The notes below the pieces were generated by a model. The model did no database searches and was not told the DNA's origin. It worked only from the letters and a program-made list of their open reading frames with translations. DNA of 11,447 bases from Sphingomonadaceae bacterium (GTDB lineage Bacteria; Pseudomonadota; Alphaproteobacteria; Sphingomonadales; Sphingomonadaceae), in contig JAHDXX010000020.1 of assembly GCA_023384025.1 (NCBI GenBank), positions 6,713-18,159 of the forward strand, written 5' to 3'. Positions within the stretch are counted from its first letter, which is position 1; each line of letters starts with the position of its first letter. A program made the position numbers and the translations under genes. Positions 1 to 6,580 of this stretch are shown piece by piece.

Positions 1-354
1 CGGCTCGGCGCGCTGATTGTCTCCAACACCACGATTTCGCGCCCGGCCCTTGCTTCACCCCATGCGGGGCAAACGGGCGGGCTGTCGGGTGCCCCCTTGC
101 GGGCGCTGGCACTGCAGCGGGTGCGCGACTTCCGCCTGGCCACCGGCGGGGCAATGCCGCTGGTCGGCGTGGGCGGGATTGCCAGTGCAGAGGATGCCTG
201 GGCGCGGATTCGGGCAGGGGCCAGCCTCGTCCAGCTCTACAGCGCGATGGTCTTCGAAGGGCCCGCACTGCCACGCGCGATCGTGAAGGGGCTGGAGCGG
301 CTGATGCAGCGTGACGGTTTCAGCACCATTGCCGAAGCGGTCGGAAGCGAATAG
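1..354 (+). CDS. pyrD: Dihydroorotate dehydrogenase (quinone), 3' end only
   Basis: This is the last 117 codons of a gene that begins before the window, open in frame 1 from the first base. It ends in conserved blocks of class 2 dihydroorotate dehydrogenase: SNTT near the start, then GGLSG-PL, GVGGI and GASLVQLYSAMVFEGP, which form the FMN phosphate-binding end of the TIM barrel. The enzyme oxidises dihydroorotate to orotate in pyrimidine synthesis, passing electrons to membrane quinone. The class 2 assignment rests on these tail motifs; the N-terminal membrane-binding helices and the catalytic serine lie outside the window. The stop is 10 bases before the ggt start, so the two are probably co-transcribed, although their functions are not obviously linked. 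Confidence 0.92.
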   Translation, partial: RLGALIVSNTTISRPALASPHAGQTGGLSGAPLRALALQRVRDFRLATGGAMPLVGVGGIASAEDAWARIRAGASLVQLYSAMVFEGPALPRAIVKGLERLMQRDGFSTIAEAVGSE

Positions 355-364
355 CCCTGCCGCC

Positions 365-2083
365 ATGATCCGCACTCTCGCCACTTCGCTTGTTGCCGCG
401 CTTGCCCTCGCCGGGTGCGCGACCGTTCCCGCCGATCCGCAGCCGGTCGCCGCCGCCGCCACTGCTCCTGCTGGTGCGGTCAGCGCGGCTGATCCGCGCG
501 CGGAAGAGGCCGGGCTGGAAATGTTGCAAGCGGGTGGCAATGCCACCGATGCCGCGATCGCCACCATGCTGGCGCTGACCGTGGTCGAACCGCAGAGCTC
601 GGGCATCGGCGGCGGCGGCTTCTTCGTCCTGGGCACGCCGGACGGCACTGTCATCACCTACGACGGGCGCGAAACCGCGCCCTCCGGCGCGACGCCCGAA
701 TGGTTCCTCAAACCCGATGGCAGCCTGCCGCCCTTCCCCGAATCGGTCCGCAGCGGCCTCAGTGTCGGGGTGCCGGGGAACATTGCGCTCGCAGCCAGGG
801 CCCACGCCGAACATGGCAAGCTGCCCTGGGCGCGGCTTTTCGATCCGGCCATCCGGCTCGCGCGCGATGGTTTCCGCATCAACCCGCGGCTCAACGGCTC
901 GCTGGCCTCGGCAGGCGACCGCGCCGGATTGACGGAAAAGGGCAAGGCGCTGTTCTTCGCGGCCGATGGCCAACCGCTTCCGGTCGGGCACCTGGTGGTG
1001 AACGAGGAACTGGCGCAGACATTCGAAGCAATTGCGAAGTCCGGCCCGGATGCGTTCTATCGCGGCGCACGGGCGCAGGCTCTGGCCGGGGCCGTTGCCG
1101 AAGCGACCCCGCGCCCCGGCGCCATGACCGCGCAGGATATTGCCGCCTACCAGGCCAAGCCGCGCGAGGCCGTGTGCACGACCTATCGCCGCCACCGGGT
1201 GTGCGGAATGGGGCCGCCCACTTCGGGCGGGGTGGCGGTGCTGCAGATGCTCAAGCTGCTCGAGCGGTTCGATCTCGCCGGATACGGCGCGAACAGCCCG
1301 ACCACGTGGCACCTGTTTCTCGAGGCGCAGCGGCTCGCCTATGCCGACCGCGAACTCTATCTCGCTGATCCGGACTTCGTTTCGGTGCCAGTCGCAGGCC
1401 TGCTCGATCCGGCTTACCTGGCGCAGCGCAGCGCGCTGATCGATCCGGCCCGGGCTCTCACCTCGGTCGAGCCGGGCCAGCCGGCGGGCGCACCGCTCGC
1501 ACTGGTCGACGGGGATGAACCGGAAGAGCATGGGACGACACACTTCGCAGCGGTCGACTCTACCAATACGATGGTCAGCTATACCTCGACTATCGAAGGT
1601 CCCTTCGGCTCCGGCCTGATGAGCGGCGGGTTCTACCTCAACAACGAGCTGACCGATTTCAGCCGCTTGCCCGTGATCGGCGGGCGCACGGTCGCCAACC
1701 GGGTCGAAGGGGGCAAGCGCCCGCGCAGCTCGATGGCGCCGATGCTGGTATGGGCACCCGATGGCACCCCGCTGCTTGCTGTCGGTGCGGCGGGCGGGCC
1801 GACCATTCCGGTCCAGACCGCGCGCTCGATCATCGGGGTGATCGATTTCGGGCTCGATGCCGAGGCAGCGCTCGGCCTGCCGTTCGTGATGTCGTTCGGG
1901 GAGCGCACCATGGTGGAACAGGGCACCTGGCTGGAAGGTGCGATCCCGGCATTTATCGCACTGGGCCAGCCGCAGCCCTTCGCGCGTGAGGCTCCGGTCA
2001 AGGCCGGTGCCGTGCTGTGGCGCAATGGCGCCTGGCAAAGCGCCCGCGACCCCCGGCTCGACGGGCAGCTTGATCTGCCCTGA
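365..2083 (+). CDS. ggt: Gamma-glutamyltransferase, predicted lipoprotein
   Basis: This 572-residue protein belongs to the gamma-glutamyltranspeptidase (Ntn-hydrolase) family, which cleaves the gamma-glutamyl bond of glutathione and related amides outside the cytoplasm. The proenzyme cuts itself in two just before a catalytic Thr. Here the motif HG-TTHFAAVD places that Thr at residue 391. Further family blocks follow: FGSG, LNNELTDFS, GKRPRSSMAPML and a GG-containing loop (GAAGGP). The N-terminal half has AGGNATDAAIATMLAL and the Gly-rich SSGIGGGGFF. I chose the ATG at 365 because it starts a signal peptide ending in the lipobox LALAGC, which predicts lipid anchoring at a Cys near residue 17. 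The frame is open a little further upstream inside pyrD. The ribosome binding site is weak, and the 10-base gap to pyrD suggests coupled translation. It could also act on other gamma-glutamyl or cephalosporin-like amides. Confidence 0.93.
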   Translation: MIRTLATSLVAALALAGCATVPADPQPVAAAATAPAGAVSAADPRAEEAGLEMLQAGGNATDAAIATMLALTVVEPQSSGIGGGGFFVLGTPDGTVITYDGRETAPSGATPEWFLKPDGSLPPFPESVRSGLSVGVPGNIALAARAHAEHGKLPWARLFDPAIRLARDGFRINPRLNGSLASAGDRAGLTEKGKALFFAADGQPLPVGHLVVNEELAQTFEAIAKSGPDAFYRGARAQALAGAVAEATPRPGAMTAQDIAAYQAKPREAVCTTYRRHRVCGMGPPTSGGVAVLQMLKLLERFDLAGYGANSPTTWHLFLEAQRLAYADRELYLADPDFVSVPVAGLLDPAYLAQRSALIDPARALTSVEPGQPAGAPLALVDGDEPEEHGTTHFAAVDSTNTMVSYTSTIEGPFGSGLMSGGFYLNNELTDFSRLPVIGGRTVANRVEGGKRPRSSMAPMLVWAPDGTPLLAVGAAGGPTIPVQTARSIIGVIDFGLDAEAALGLPFVMSFGERTMVEQGTWLEGAIPAFIALGQPQPFAREAPVKAGAVLWRNGAWQSARDPRLDGQLDLP

Positions 2084-2095
2084 CACCCCTGCACC

Positions 2096-2120
2096 AGGGC
2101 TTGTCGGCGCGGCAAGCCCT
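2096..2120 (+). terminator. Hairpin between ggt and the acyl-CoA synthetase
   Basis: AGGGCTTG pairs perfectly with CAAGCCCT, and two more inner pairs (one of them G-U) leave a 5-base loop. It lies 13 bases after the ggt stop. No T-run follows, so it is either a weak or factor-assisted terminator or an mRNA-stabilising stem. A TTG inside it would be the longest possible start of the next gene, but a ribosome binding site further down argues against that start. Confidence 0.4.
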
Positions 2121-2161
2121 GCGTAAACCTGCGACCACCGAACCGGCACAAGAACGGTCGC

Positions 2162-2166
2162 AGGAG
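2162..2166 (+). promoter_or_regulatory. Ribosome binding site that decides the acyl-CoA synthetase start
   Basis: AGGAG is followed by nine bases and then GTG at 2176. It is the only good Shine-Dalgarno match in this stretch and favours the GTG over the TTG at 2101, which lies inside the hairpin and has no such site. Confidence 0.65.
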
Positions 2167-2175
2167 CCAAAGGCA

Positions 2176-3981
2176 GTGCAGCTTTCCGATCTCGATACCG
2201 CCACCAATCTCGTCCAGCTGTTCCTCAAGCGCGCGGACCAGGGCGGCGACAAACCGTTCCTCGGCGCCAAGCGCGATGGCGCCTGGCAAACGATCAGCTG
2301 GCGCGAGGCAGCCGATCAGGTCTGCCTGCTGGCGGAAAGCCTGCGCCGGATCGGGCTCAATGCAGGCGACCGGGTCATGCTGGTGAGCGAGAACCGGCCC
2401 GAGTGGTGCATCGCCGATCTGGCGGTGATGGCCGCCGGCTGCGTCACCGTGCCAACCTACATCACCAACACCGAGCGCGACCACGCGCATATTCTCGACA
2501 ACTCGGGCGCCCGGGCGGTGATCGTCTCGACCGAGAAACTTTCCGCGACCCTGCTTCCGGCGGTGATGCGCACCGGCACCGCCAGCCATGTGATCGCGAT
2601 TGACGGCCTGCGCCAGATGCAGGCGGGTGACCTCGGTATCCACCGTTGGGCGGACATGGTCGCGGGCGATGCGGCTGCCGCGCGCAAGGCGGTGGAGGCG
2701 CGGATCGCAGGGATCGGGCGGCAGGACCTCGCCTGCCTGATCTACACCAGCGGCACCGGCGGGGCACCGCGCGGCGTGATGCAGCACCATGGCATGATCC
2801 TGTGCAACGTGAAGGGCGCGGCGGAGATTCTCGCCAACGATTTCGGCATCGACGAGGAAGAGCGCTTCCTCTCGTTCCTGCCGCTCAGCCACGCCTACGA
2901 GCACACCGGCGGCCAGTACCTGCCGATCGGGGTCGGCGCGCAGATCTATTATTCCGAAGGGCTGGAGAAGCTTGCCAGCAATATCGAGGAGACCCGCCCG
3001 ACGATCATGGTCGTCGTCCCGCGCCTGTTCGAGGTGTTGCGCACCCGGATCATGAAGCAGGTCGAGAAACAGGGCCGGGTGGCCAACTACCTGATGGACC
3101 GGGCGCTTTCCATCGGAGAACGCGAGGCAGTCGGCAAGCGCCGCCTGCGCGACAAGCCGATGAACTTCATCCTCGAAAAGTCGCTTCGCCCCAAGATCCG
3201 CGCCCGGTTCGGCGGGCGGATCAAGGTCATGGTCAGCGGCGGTGCACCGCTTAACCCTGATGTCGGCGTGTTCTTCGAGGCGATGGGCCTGACCATGCTG
3301 CAAGGCTACGGCCAGACCGAAAGCGGCCCGGTGATCAGCTGCAACCGCCCGAGTGTCGGGATCGCGATGGATACGGTCGGCCCGCCAATGGAAGGGGTGG
3401 AAGTGAAGATCGCCGAGGACGGCGAAATCCTCGTGCGCGGCGAACTGGTCATGCACGGCTACTGGCAGAACCCGGAAGAGACCGCCCGCGCGCTGAAAGA
3501 CGGCTGGCTTCACACCGGCGACATCGGCCACCTCGATGCCACGGGCCGCATCAAGATCACCGACCGCAAGAAGGACATGATCGTCAACGACAAGGGCGAC
3601 AACGTTGCGCCGCAGAAGATCGAGGGCATGCTGACGCTGCAGCCGGAAATCGCGCAGGCGATGGTCGCCGGCGACCGGCGGCCCTACATCGTTGGCCTGA
3701 TCGTGCCCGATGCCGAATGGGCGCTGGAATGGGCCAAGACCAACGGCGAGAAATTCGACCTGAAGGCGCTGCAGGGCCTGCCTGCGTTCAAGAGCGCGGT
3801 CCGAGCGGCGGTCGACCGGGTCAACCAGGACCTGTCCGTGATCGAAAAGGTCCGCAGCTTCGCCTTCGCCGACGAGGCCTTCACCATCGAGAACGAGGAA
3901 ATGACGCCGAGCATGAAGATCCGGCGGCACAAGATCCGTGATCGCTATCAGGAGCGGCTGGACGGGTTGTATCGGGGTTAA
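2176..3981 (+). CDS. Long-chain fatty acyl-CoA synthetase (AMP-forming)
   Basis: This 601-residue enzyme of the ANL (acyl-CoA synthetase/AMP-binding) superfamily activates a fatty acid with ATP and joins it to CoA. The order of motifs is complete. The ATP/AMP P-loop YTSGTGGAPRG starts at residue 190 and differs from the usual TSGTTGxPKG at two places. GYGQTES starts near residue 377. The adenine-ribose block GWLHTGD has its Asp at 449, followed by TDRKKDMIV. The C-terminal PSMKIRR carries the catalytic Lys at 581. Length and the C-terminal layout fit the FAA1/LACS branch better than short-chain synthetases; the exact chain length preference cannot be read. The start is GTG at 2176, set by AGGAG nine bases upstream. 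A longer form from TTG 2101 would add 25 low-complexity residues. It converges with, and overlaps by four bases, the next gene on the minus strand, with no terminator visible between them. Confidence 0.92.
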   Translation: MQLSDLDTATNLVQLFLKRADQGGDKPFLGAKRDGAWQTISWREAADQVCLLAESLRRIGLNAGDRVMLVSENRPEWCIADLAVMAAGCVTVPTYITNTERDHAHILDNSGARAVIVSTEKLSATLLPAVMRTGTASHVIAIDGLRQMQAGDLGIHRWADMVAGDAAAARKAVEARIAGIGRQDLACLIYTSGTGGAPRGVMQHHGMILCNVKGAAEILANDFGIDEEERFLSFLPLSHAYEHTGGQYLPIGVGAQIYYSEGLEKLASNIEETRPTIMVVVPRLFEVLRTRIMKQVEKQGRVANYLMDRALSIGEREAVGKRRLRDKPMNFILEKSLRPKIRARFGGRIKVMVSGGAPLNPDVGVFFEAMGLTMLQGYGQTESGPVISCNRPSVGIAMDTVGPPMEGVEVKIAEDGEILVRGELVMHGYWQNPEETARALKDGWLHTGDIGHLDATGRIKITDRKKDMIVNDKGDNVAPQKIEGMLTLQPEIAQAMVAGDRRPYIVGLIVPDAEWALEWAKTNGEKFDLKALQGLPAFKSAVRAAVDRVNQDLSVIEKVRSFAFADEAFTIENEEMTPSMKIRRHKIRDRYQERLDGLYRG

Positions 3982-4469
3982 CCTGCAGCGAGTCTTGCGA
4001 TCAACGCGGGACTAGCCAAAATGCCCTGCACGTGATCTGAAATTGATCGACTGTCGTTGCTGGCCTGGCGCAGCAGTTCCTTCTGTTCTGCTGCGGTCCA
4101 GATGCGATCAGGTGTGACATCGCCCGAGTCCCGCGGCAGATGTCGGGTTCCTATCACCATCTCTCCTCGCACATCGTACAGGATCGTAATGGTTGCGTGG
4201 GCTAGTAGGTGCCTGAAGGGTCGGTTGGCCGACCACCGCTCGATACGCTTGTTGAGCATCAAGGCCTTTCTGTCCCCGCACGCATTGAGTCGCTTCCGGA
4301 CTTCGGCGAGCGAAGCGAGCGAACCGTTCGATATGGGCAGGCCGATGGCGATCGAAAGCTTGCCGAGTGCTTGTTCGCCTCGGGCGAAATGGTCGAGAAC
4401 CTGACCGACCCACGAGTGGGGCTCGAATTGACGGTCAAGCGATGCTTCCACATCAACCTGTGCAGTCAT
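3978..4469 (-). CDS. Unknown protein with a HEPN-like R-x4-H motif, lower GC
   Basis: I do not recognise this 163-residue protein by name. It is predicted mostly helical and soluble. It has an amphipathic first helix (HFARGEQALGKLSIAIG), a segment with regularly placed Arg and Lys, then RWSANRPFRHLLAHA with R86 and H91. The RHLLAH block resembles the R-N-x-L-A-H-G signature of HEPN-fold proteins, many of which are RNases or their relatives. That is inference from one motif, and the second residue is His, not the polar Asn seen in many active members. Two 60-base samples inside the gene have about 53-57% GC, against about 70% in neighbours, which suggests a more recent arrival. The ATG start lies four bases after the stop of the 175-residue gene, so the two may be co-translated; an AGAGG lies rather far upstream, inside that gene. 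Its stop shares TTAA with the convergent acyl-CoA synthetase. Confidence 0.72.
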   Translation of the reverse strand: MTAQVDVEASLDRQFEPHSWVGQVLDHFARGEQALGKLSIAIGLPISNGSLASLAEVRKRLNACGDRKALMLNKRIERWSANRPFRHLLAHATITILYDVRGEMVIGTRHLPRDSGDVTPDRIWTAAEQKELLRQASNDSRSISDHVQGILASPALIARLAAG

Positions 4470-4473
4470 CGAT

Positions 4474-5001
4474 TCAGGCCGCCTCTTTCTCGATAAACTC
4501 AGGATAGAAGCTCGGTGCCCGGTCGCTCCAGCCGGGGGCGGTGGCGGCGGCTTCGCTCAGGCTCTGGAGCAGCATCTTGCGGCGGCTCGGGCGGATCTGC
4601 GGCAGCGCGGCGGCGGCGCAGAACGCGCTCGGCAGCCACGGACGCACTTCAGCGCCAAGCAGGCGTTCGTAGAGGAAGCGGAAGGCAGAAAAGCTGTCGA
4701 GCCGCTCCTGCGCCAGATCGAACGCAGCTACCCGGGTCAGCTTGCCGATGAAGCTCTCGATGCTTTCGAACCCGGTCTCGCTCGGCACACTGGAACGCAG
4801 CACCTTGAGTTCCTGGTAGGCGACATACTGGCTGCGGATCGCCGCGTTCTCGCTCGCGTCGCGCGCCCACAGCTTGAACGCGTCCTGCCGGCCCAGCCCG
4901 ATATCGAGGCTGCGGCGGATATAGCGCTGCTCGGCGGCGGAAAAGCTCGCGAATTCGCGCATTTCCGAGATGGTCATCGAAGCGGCGTGCTTGGTCGACA
5001 T
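4474..5001 (-). CDS. Conserved-looking helical protein of unknown function
   Basis: This 175-residue protein is soluble, with no signal peptide or membrane segment. It appears all-helical, with an N-terminal region (SAAEQRYIRRSLDIGLGRQDAFKLW) rich in charged residues, a middle segment around FIGKLTRVAAFDLAQERLD, and a Pro-containing C-terminal third ending PSFYPEFIEKEAA. I recognise no family. GC is high and codon use is normal for the window, so it looks native. The ATG at 5001 is preceded by AGGGGA at suitable spacing; a second ATG eight codons in is less likely. It is preceded by an inverted repeat that could be an operator, and it lies 94 bases downstream of the thiazole synthase gene. 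The low-GC HEPN-like gene follows four bases after its stop. Confidence 0.78.
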   Translation of the reverse strand: MSTKHAASMTISEMREFASFSAAEQRYIRRSLDIGLGRQDAFKLWARDASENAAIRSQYVAYQELKVLRSSVPSETGFESIESFIGKLTRVAAFDLAQERLDSFSAFRFLYERLLGAEVRPWLPSAFCAAAALPQIRPSRRKMLLQSLSEAAATAPGWSDRAPSFYPEFIEKEAA

Positions 5002-5041
5002 GGCGGCAGTTCCCCTGTTGCCTGCCGGTTTTCGCGCATTG

Positions 5042-5061
5042 TGGTTAACGCGAAGTAACCA
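5042..5061 (-). promoter_or_regulatory. Inverted repeat, possible operator of the two unknown genes
   Basis: TGGTTA and TAACCA are separated by eight bases, 40 bp upstream of the 175-residue gene's ATG, in a locally AT-richer stretch. Read outward, each arm resembles the TTAACCAT half-site described for the alphaproteobacterial cell-cycle regulator CtrA, with seven of eight bases matching in each arm. The paired TTAA-N7-TTAA form is not present. Binding by CtrA is speculative; the dyad itself is plain. Confidence 0.35.
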
Positions 5062-5083
5062 TGTCGCATTATTCCTGCGTGGG

Positions 5084-5111
5084 GGCGGGCTAAGGCTAGA
5101 TCAAGCCCGCC
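5084..5111 (-). terminator. Hairpin at the end of the ThiS-ThiG gene, weak terminator candidate
   Basis: GGCGGGCT pairs with AGCCCGCC across a 12-base loop that contains the stop codon of the thiazole synthase gene. No T-run follows on the minus strand, so termination would be weak or factor-assisted. Confidence 0.25.
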
Positions 5112-6070
5112 AGCGGACTGCTGGGATCGGCGTACTTGCGCGTAGCCATCCGCCCGGCGAGGTAGGCCTCGCGCCCGGCCTCGACCGCAAGCTTCATCGC
5201 CCGCGCCATGCGGAGCGGGTCCTTCGCTTCGGCGATGGCGGTGTTCATCAGCACCCCGTCGCAGCCCAGTTCCATCGCCACTGCCGCATCGCTCGCCGTG
5301 CCGACCCCGGCATCGACCAGCACCGGCACGCTCGCGCCTTCGACGATCAGGCGGATCGTCACCCGGTTCTGGATACCGAGACCCGAACCGATCGGCGCGC
5401 CCAGCGGCATGACTGCGACCGCGCCCGCATCCTCGAGCTGCTTCGCCGCGATCGGATCGTCGGTGCAATAGACCATCGGCAGGAAGCCTTCCTTGGCCAG
5501 CACTTCGCAGGCGCGGATGGTCTCGACCATGTTAGGATAGAGCGTGCGCGCCTCGCCCAGCACTTCCAACTTGACCAGGTCCCACCCGCCTGCCTCGCGT
5601 GCCAGCCGCAGGGTGCGGATCGCGTCTTCGGCAGTGAAGCACCCGGCGGTGTTGGGCAGATAGGTGATTGTCTTCGGGTCGATATAATCGGTGAGCATCG
5701 GCGCCTTGGGATCGCTGACGTTGACCCGCCGCACGGCCACGGTGACGATCTCCGCCCCCGAGGCGGCAACTGCCGCCGCGTTCTGCTCGAAATCCTTGTA
5801 CTTGCCGGTACCGACGATCAGGCGGCTGCGAAAGGTGCGCCCGGCAACAGTCCAGCTGTCGTCGTGGTCTCCGCCGCCGACGAAGTGGACGATTTCCAGC
5901 ACGTCGCCATCTGCCAGCGCCGCCTCAGCCAGCGTAGAACGCGGGACGATCTCGCCGTTGCGCTCGACTGCGACCTTGGCCGGGTCGAGTTCCAGCTCGG
6001 CTGCGAGCGCGGCGATGGTCGGGGCGGTGGTGCGGCGTGGCTCGCCGTTGACGGTCAGGGAAATGGTCAT
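5096..6070 (-). CDS. thiG: Fused sulfur carrier ThiS and thiazole synthase ThiG
   Basis: One 324-residue chain joins ThiS (about residues 1-67) to ThiG (about 72-324). Together these proteins make the thiazole phosphate of thiamine from deoxyxylulose phosphate, dehydroglycine and a sulfur carried as a thiocarboxylate on the end of ThiS. The ThiS part has the ubiquitin-like pattern [23 protein letters not shown] and the terminal FVGGG at residues 63-67. After a four-residue linker, ThiG begins with [19 protein letters not shown]. The Schiff-base Lys is K167 in [11 protein letters not shown], and the later loops [11 protein letters not shown] and [17 protein letters not shown] are intact. A fusion of this kind is known in alphaproteobacteria. 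Because the Gly-Gly is internal, its carboxylate is not free; see findings. No ThiF or ThiH gene lies in the window. The start has a weak ribosome binding site, 42 bases after the MerC-like gene. No TPP riboswitch fits in that gap. Confidence 0.94.
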   Translation of the reverse strand: MTISLTVNGEPRRTTAPTIAALAAELELDPAKVAVERNGEIVPRSTLAEAALADGDVLEIVHFVGGGDHDDSWTVAGRTFRSRLIVGTGKYKDFEQNAAAVAASGAEIVTVAVRRVNVSDPKAPMLTDYIDPKTITYLPNTAGCFTAEDAIRTLRLAREAGGWDLVKLEVLGEARTLYPNMVETIRACEVLAKEGFLPMVYCTDDPIAAKQLEDAGAVAVMPLGAPIGSGLGIQNRVTIRLIVEGASVPVLVDAGVGTASDAAVAMELGCDGVLMNTAIAEAKDPLRMARAMKLAVEAGREAYLAGRMATRKYADPSSPLAGLI

Positions 6071-6112
6071 GTCGCTGGCCGAGATAGCCTGCGCGGCTCC
6101 GGAAGCAAGCTG

Positions 6113-6484
6113 TCAGTGTGAACAGCGCAGGTTGAGCACGTGCCCGAGCGAGACCAGACCGACCCCGATCATCGTCAGTACCGATTCGTGAATGCCGTGC
6201 GGCAGGGCAAGCGCACCGCCCATGAAGGTGAGGCCCGTCATCGCGATCACGAACGGTCCGGCCTTGCGGTGCTGCAGTGCGCCCCAGCCGATGGCTACCG
6301 CTGCCACGACAAGCGCAATCGCGAGGCCCCACTTGTGGATCGCCGGGGCAAGCAGGAACTCGCCCCCGATCCCGAAGGCGCTCAGCACCACGATGCTCGC
6401 AAGGCAATGCGCTGCACACAGGCCCGACAGCACCACGCCTACCCGGTCAAACCGCTGGCGAATCGAGTTGTAGGCCTTCGTCAC
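6113..6484 (-). CDS. MerC-domain inner membrane protein
   Basis: This 123-residue protein has four predicted membrane helices and the MerC family signature near the start, SGLCAAHCLASIVVLSA, with C23, H26 and C27 in the first helix and a C-terminal RCSH (C121, H123). MerC from mercury operons imports Hg(II) by a Cys pair. Chromosomal relatives without merA or merP, as here, are common in Sphingomonadales and their real substrate is unsettled; another soft metal is possible. The start is a GTG with only AGG at seven bases as a ribosome binding site; the frame has no closer ATG. It is the first gene of the minus-strand group, is followed 42 bases later by the thiazole synthase gene, and is divergent from ctaA with a shared 96-base control region. 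Confidence 0.85.
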   Translation of the reverse strand: MTKAYNSIRQRFDRVGVVLSGLCAAHCLASIVVLSAFGIGGEFLLAPAIHKWGLAIALVVAAVAIGWGALQHRKAGPFVIAMTGLTFMGGALALPHGIHESVLTMIGVGLVSLGHVLNLRCSH

Positions 6485-6514
6485 GATGGCGCCTATGTAT
6501 GTAATAGTGTATCG

Positions 6515-6536
6515 TTTCGCAAGCCGTGTTGCGAAA
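6515..6536. promoter_or_regulatory. Perfect inverted repeat in the merC-like/ctaA divergent region
   Basis: TTTCGCAA and TTGCGAAA flank a six-base spacer (gccgtg). The centre is about 41 bp from the MerC-like start and 55 bp from the ctaA start, so one bound protein could serve both genes. Next to it (6494-6513) is an AT-rich patch, TATGTATGTAATAGTGTATC, which is unusual in this GC-rich DNA and is the likely -10 area of a promoter. The repeat could also act as a hairpin in the ctaA leader. The regulator is unknown. Confidence 0.45.
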
Positions 6537-6580
6537 TTCGCCCTTGCGCTGGCGGATGCACGGCACCAGACAGGCGGGCC

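Noticed and set aside
320..2170. A long open frame on the minus strand opposite ggt (over 600 codons)
   Set aside because: It is antisense to a clear gamma-glutamyltransferase. Its translation is Arg/His/Gly-rich with no family motif, as expected for shadow frames in GC-rich DNA.
1633..3930. A 765-codon open frame on the minus strand opposite ggt and the acyl-CoA synthetase
   Set aside because: It spans two genuine plus-strand genes with intact motifs, and its composition is rich in Asp/His/Arg with no recognisable domain.
4309..4324. Short tandem repeat of GAGCGAA
   Set aside because: Two imperfect copies inside a coding region; too short to mean more than chance.
6071..6112. TPP riboswitch before the thiazole synthase gene
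   Set aside because: Only 42 bases separate it from the upstream gene, with none of the conserved TPP riboswitch segments; there is also none upstream of the MerC-like gene.
4970..6121. A 383-codon plus-strand frame opposite the ThiS-ThiG gene
   Set aside because: It mirrors the codon pattern of ThiS-ThiG, which has full family motifs on the other strand.
6497..6513. A possible Zur or Fur box in the AT-rich patch next to the MerC-like gene
   Set aside because: It looks a little like the alphaproteobacterial Zur consensus as I remember it, but it has almost no dyad symmetry when folded about either centre. I treat it as an AT-rich promoter element.
6140..6580. An N-terminal extension of ctaA by 147 codons
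   Set aside because: It is antisense to the MerC-like gene and crosses the divergent control region; the family start and the ribosome binding site are at 6581.
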